DNA from: CAUJIW01 sp963205175
Lineage (GTDB): Bacteria > Pseudomonadota > Alphaproteobacteria > Sphingomonadales > Sphingomonadaceae
NCBI GenBank assembly: GCA_041060555.1
Contig: JBEUDS010000012.1
Direction: 5' to 3' (one strand)
DNA: 64,000 nt
The translations under genes and the position numbers were made by a program. Positions 61,585 to 64,000 of this stretch are shown here, piece by piece. Each line of letters starts with the position of its first letter. Position 1 is the stretch's first letter. The notes below the pieces were generated by a model. The model saw only the letters and a list, made by a program, of their open reading frames with translations, made no database searches and had not been told where the DNA came from.

Positions 61585-62613
61585 TTACTTCTGCAGGATC
61601 GCCGTGATTTCACGCAGCTCGGTGCGGGCACGCATCAGCAATACCCCCTGGGCGGTCAGGTGATTGTTGATCAGCAGGCCCTGAGGGTCGCTATTGGCGA
61701 CAATCAGCGGGTCGATGGCGATCAGGGCCTCCAGGCTCCTCATCAGTTCGCCCCACACGGTCGCCAGCTCGCGCTGACGGATCAGCCCGCCATAGTCCTC
61801 ACGCAGGCCACGCAGGATCATGTGTGCCGCATAGGCCTGACCACGCACGTTGTAGAACACATTGTCGCTCTGCCAGTCGATCAGCCCCTTGCCGGCGTGG
61901 TTGGCGACATGCTGGTCAAGCTGGGCCGATGCCGAGCCCAGGCTGAGGGCGAGGCGGTCAAGCACGGCGTTCAGCGTGTCGGCACGGCGTTCAAACAGCG
62001 CCTGGCCATTGCCGACCCGGCTGTTGTAGCGGCGCAACTCGGTTACCGCGTCGCGATAATAGGAGGTCGACGACCCGCGTATCCATGGCCAGTCGGTCCC
62101 CAGCCACCAGCGGTCGGGGGGGTAGGAAAGGTCGGCGAAGGCCTTTTCCAGATCGGGGGCGGTGCTGCCGGAGCCGCGCGCGCGGGCGACCTGGTCCTTG
62201 AGTTCCAGCAGGAACTGCTGGGTGGTCTGGCGCATGCCGGTCTGAAAGGCCGGCATGTTGTCGATCAGGCCGGTCGGGAAGAACCAGGGGTCGTCGGGTG
62301 TCCACCGGTGTGTGTTGAGCTCGCGGTCCAGCAATCCGGACGACATCGCGACGGCCACGCTGCCGCCGGGTGGCAGATCGGCGGGCGAGGGGCGGAACGC
62401 CAGATCATCGTCAACCGTCGAGAGGGCGATGCCGCCAACGCCGAAATAGAGAAACAGCAGCAGCAACGCCGCGCCGGTGATCCAGCCCGCTCGCCCGAGG
62501 CGGTCGTTCAGGAACGCAACCAGCGACTCATCATTACTGGCGGCGCCCTCGGCGCGTTGCTGGCGCCGGGCCTGCCAGGAAAGTTTCCATCGCGTGAGCC
62601 ATTGCATCATCAT
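61585..62613 (-). CDS. DUF2333 family membrane-anchored protein
   Basis: This 342-aa protein has one N-terminal membrane span (WITGAALLLLFLYFGVGGIAL) and a large soluble domain with DRELNTHRWTPDDPWFFPTGLIDNMPAFQTGM, DRWWLGTDWPWIRGSSTSYYRDAVTELRRYN, NVFYNVRGQAYAAHMILRGLREDY and LLINNHLTAQGVLLMRARTELREI. It matches the DUF2333 pattern, with the soluble part expected in the periplasm. Function is unknown. Three adjacent ATG codons allow starts at 62613, 62610 or 62607. It follows another envelope gene by 41 bases. Confidence 0.82.
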   Translation of the reverse strand: MMMQWLTRWKLSWQARRQQRAEGAASNDESLVAFLNDRLGRAGWITGAALLLLFLYFGVGGIALSTVDDDLAFRPSPADLPPGGSVAVAMSSGLLDRELNTHRWTPDDPWFFPTGLIDNMPAFQTGMRQTTQQFLLELKDQVARARGSGSTAPDLEKAFADLSYPPDRWWLGTDWPWIRGSSTSYYRDAVTELRRYNSRVGNGQALFERRADTLNAVLDRLALSLGSASAQLDQHVANHAGKGLIDWQSDNVFYNVRGQAYAAHMILRGLREDYGGLIRQRELATVWGELMRSLEALIAIDPLIVANSDPQGLLINNHLTAQGVLLMRARTELREITAILQK

Positions 62614-62654
62614 TGCTTACCCTGAAATCGGGGCTGTACCAAGTCCCGCCGCCC

Positions 62655-63392
62655 TCAAAGCGGCGGCGTGCTCGGGCCTGGCGCCGGCATCGGGCCGCGC
62701 AGGGCGACAAGCCGGCGATAAAGGATCGCCTGCCCGATCGACCCCATGGCAGACAGCCAGGTCATCGCGAAGTTGGCGAGAAAGGCGAGCGTGACCGAGG
62801 AGCGGACAAGGCTCGTGGTTCGCGCCACCTCCGGAGAGAGGATCGCCGAGACCACCACTGCCACCGCGGTGGCCGCGAGGAAGATGGCGCCCAGATAGGC
62901 CAGGCAGACGGGCAGCAGGCGCCATTTCAGACCCTCGGTCAGCCAGGCACTGCGCTGCATGCCGGACTGCCAGGCACGATCCTCGTCGAGAATCGCCGCG
63001 GTGCTGACCAGCCAGCGGCACATCATGTAGAGGGCGGGAATCACCAGCAGCAGTACGCCCAACGTCATCAGCATGCCCGCCACCAGGCTGGCGCCCAGCA
63101 CCGAGGGCAGACGTCGCCGCACCATCAGCCAGGCTTCCCGCTCCACCGCGGGCGTGCCGCGCAGCAGCTGCAAGGCCATGGCGGTGACATAGGCGCTCAA
63201 CAGCATGGCGATCAGCAGGGCGCCGGCATTGAACACCGGCGCTTCCCGACCGGTCAGGGTCTCATAGAGCCAGTCACCGATGATCGACACGGCGGAGGCC
63301 AGGAAAATGGCCGAGAGAAACGCCACCCGCCCCTGCCGGAACAGCATCAGGGTCTGCCGGATGATGTCATCGATGCGGAAATCGGTGGTCAT
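62655..63392 (-). CDS. Multi-span membrane protein of unknown function
   Basis: This 245-aa protein has a short cytoplasmic start (MTTDFRIDDIIRQTLMLFRQGRVAF) and about five or six membrane segments (LLIAMLLSAYVTAMALQLL, LVAGMLMTLGVLLLVIPALYMMC, LAYLGAIFLAATAVAVVVSAIL and others). The layout recalls the membrane domain of glycerophosphodiester phosphodiesterase-like and DUF975-type proteins. It is probably co-transcribed with the DUF2333 gene. No catalytic motif is seen. Confidence 0.7.
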   Translation of the reverse strand: MTTDFRIDDIIRQTLMLFRQGRVAFLSAIFLASAVSIIGDWLYETLTGREAPVFNAGALLIAMLLSAYVTAMALQLLRGTPAVEREAWLMVRRRLPSVLGASLVAGMLMTLGVLLLVIPALYMMCRWLVSTAAILDEDRAWQSGMQRSAWLTEGLKWRLLPVCLAYLGAIFLAATAVAVVVSAILSPEVARTTSLVRSSVTLAFLANFAMTWLSAMGSIGQAILYRRLVALRGPMPAPGPSTPPL

Positions 63393-63521
63393 GTTCGGTC
63401 AGGGCTCCGCCGTTGCCGTCAGTCAGTGTGGCCGGCTGCCCGGCGCATTCCCCGATCTAGCGCAGGATCGCCTCCCGCTGAACAGGGGGCGTGCGCCGGT
63501 GGTGCCCAGGCCGGCACGACA

Positions 63522-63561
63522 AGGCCCCGGTCGTGCCGGATCGCGTGCACGGCCGGGGCCT
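63522..63561 (-). terminator. Hairpin after the DUF4136 gene
   Basis: AGGCCCCGG (63522-63530) pairs with CCGGGGCCT (63553-63561), with an inner CGTGC/GCACG stem (63532-63536 with 63547-63551). It lies 30 bases beyond the stop of the minus-strand gene and probably terminates it. The remaining gap to 63393 holds nothing else recognisable. Confidence 0.65.
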
Positions 63562-63590
63562 CTGTGAGGGGGGCTTGCGCCAGCGGGCGA

Positions 63591-64000
63591 TTACTGGGGC
63601 AGGTCGATCTTGACCCGCTTGGTGACGCCGGATTGCCCCGGGAAGTCGGTGAACAGGGCCTGGACCAGATAGGGCATGACCTCCGGCAGGCGGTTGTCGC
63701 GACCGATCGAGTCCACCCGGCCTTCGAACAGCATCTCCTTGGATGCATCGCCCTTGAGGATCTTCATGCTGAGCTTGCGGGTGTAGACGGTGTAGGAATA
63801 GACCTCGGGCTCGTTCCACAGGCCGGGGCCCCAGAACGGATCATAGGGGCCGTAGTAGGGGTAGAAGGCCCGCGAGCGCCAGTTGTAATAATAGGGCGAG
63901 ATGCTCGCCGTGCCCGGCCGGGTGTCCAGCTTCTCGGTGCCTTCCGACACGCTGTAGTCCACCACCACCTCAAGATCGGCGGTCGCGCCCTCGGCGGCGG
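63591..64000 (-). CDS. DUF4136 protein, 5' end beyond the window
   Basis: The visible part (about 136 codons) shows the DUF4136 pattern: a Tyr/Trp-rich SPYYYNWRSRAFYPYYGPYDPFWGPG segment, then SYTVYTRKLSMKILKGDASKEMLFEGRVDS and VMPYLVQALFTDFPGQSG. Members are exported lipoproteins of unknown role; the signal sequence would lie outside the window. The frame stays open to the edge, so the gene is partial. Confidence 0.78.
   Translation of the reverse strand, partial: AAEGATADLEVVVDYSVSEGTEKLDTRPGTASISPYYYNWRSRAFYPYYGPYDPFWGPGLWNEPEVYSYTVYTRKLSMKILKGDASKEMLFEGRVDSIGRDNRLPEVMPYLVQALFTDFPGQSGVTKRVKIDLPQ

Overview
The window is high-GC DNA from an alphaproteobacterium, most likely a Rhodospirillales-like lineage (inference). 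Evidence for this is the gene order ybeY-corC-lnt-XRE-metK-trmB-rimP-nusA-ylxR-infB-rbfA-truB-rpsO-pnp, a Ros/MucR regulator, a Fur/Mur-type regulator, the fixLJ-fixK oxygen-sensing set and a complete System I cytochrome c maturation operon. Almost all of it is compact chromosomal backbone with many 1-4 bp gene overlaps; the first 4.6 kb and a few single genes are accessory.

Region 1-4.6 kb is a wreck of insertion sequences. An IS66 left end with tnpA is cut off inside tnpB. A complete IS110-family transposase with a long 5' non-coding end follows, then the 3' part of an IS21 element. Its istB runs in frame into a receiver-EAL (c-di-GMP phosphodiesterase) gene, giving a 556-codon chimeric ORF. 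5-18.4 kb holds a DUF1330 gene, ccmABCDEFGHI on the minus strand, two small orphan genes, PEP synthase, a lone receiver protein, fixJ and fixL. 18.6-25 kb has a FixK-type regulator, a nuclease-fold protein, a phosphoribosyltransferase and a metal-uptake cluster (DUF2946, TonB receptor, PepSY membrane protein). metA follows, preceded by what looks like a SAM-I/IV-type riboswitch that may control its Shine-Dalgarno sequence.

26-29.5 kb is a solitary MmeI-like restriction-methylation fusion ending 49 bp from tRNA-Phe. 29.7-34 kb holds yacG, a short RNase E/G, maf and infA on the minus strand, then hisG-hisD on the plus strand. 34-40 kb has a LuxR-type regulator, a D-2-hydroxyacid dehydrogenase, an SH3 protein, an NfuA-like iron-sulfur protein, a RutE-like nitroreductase, tsaB, rimI, mucR and fur. 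40-49.5 kb is plsC-miaB-phoH-ybeY-corC-lnt-XRE-metK-trmB, and 49.7-59.4 kb is the translation/RNA operon rimP to pnp. The end carries a nitronate monooxygenase-like flavoenzyme, a Usp protein, two envelope proteins and a DUF4136 gene cut by the window edge.

Functional themes are low-oxygen respiration (ccm, fixLJK and several TTGAT-N4-ATCAA-like FixK/FNR boxes), methionine/SAM homeostasis (riboswitch-metA; a palindromic operator before metK) and translation. No CRISPR array, prophage or multi-gene defence island was found. The best leads are the metA leader, the IstB-REC-EAL fusion, the IS110 end with its perfect 40-bp palindrome, the orphan FixK boxes between convergent genes, and short repeats that duplicate the stop-codon ends of three genes.
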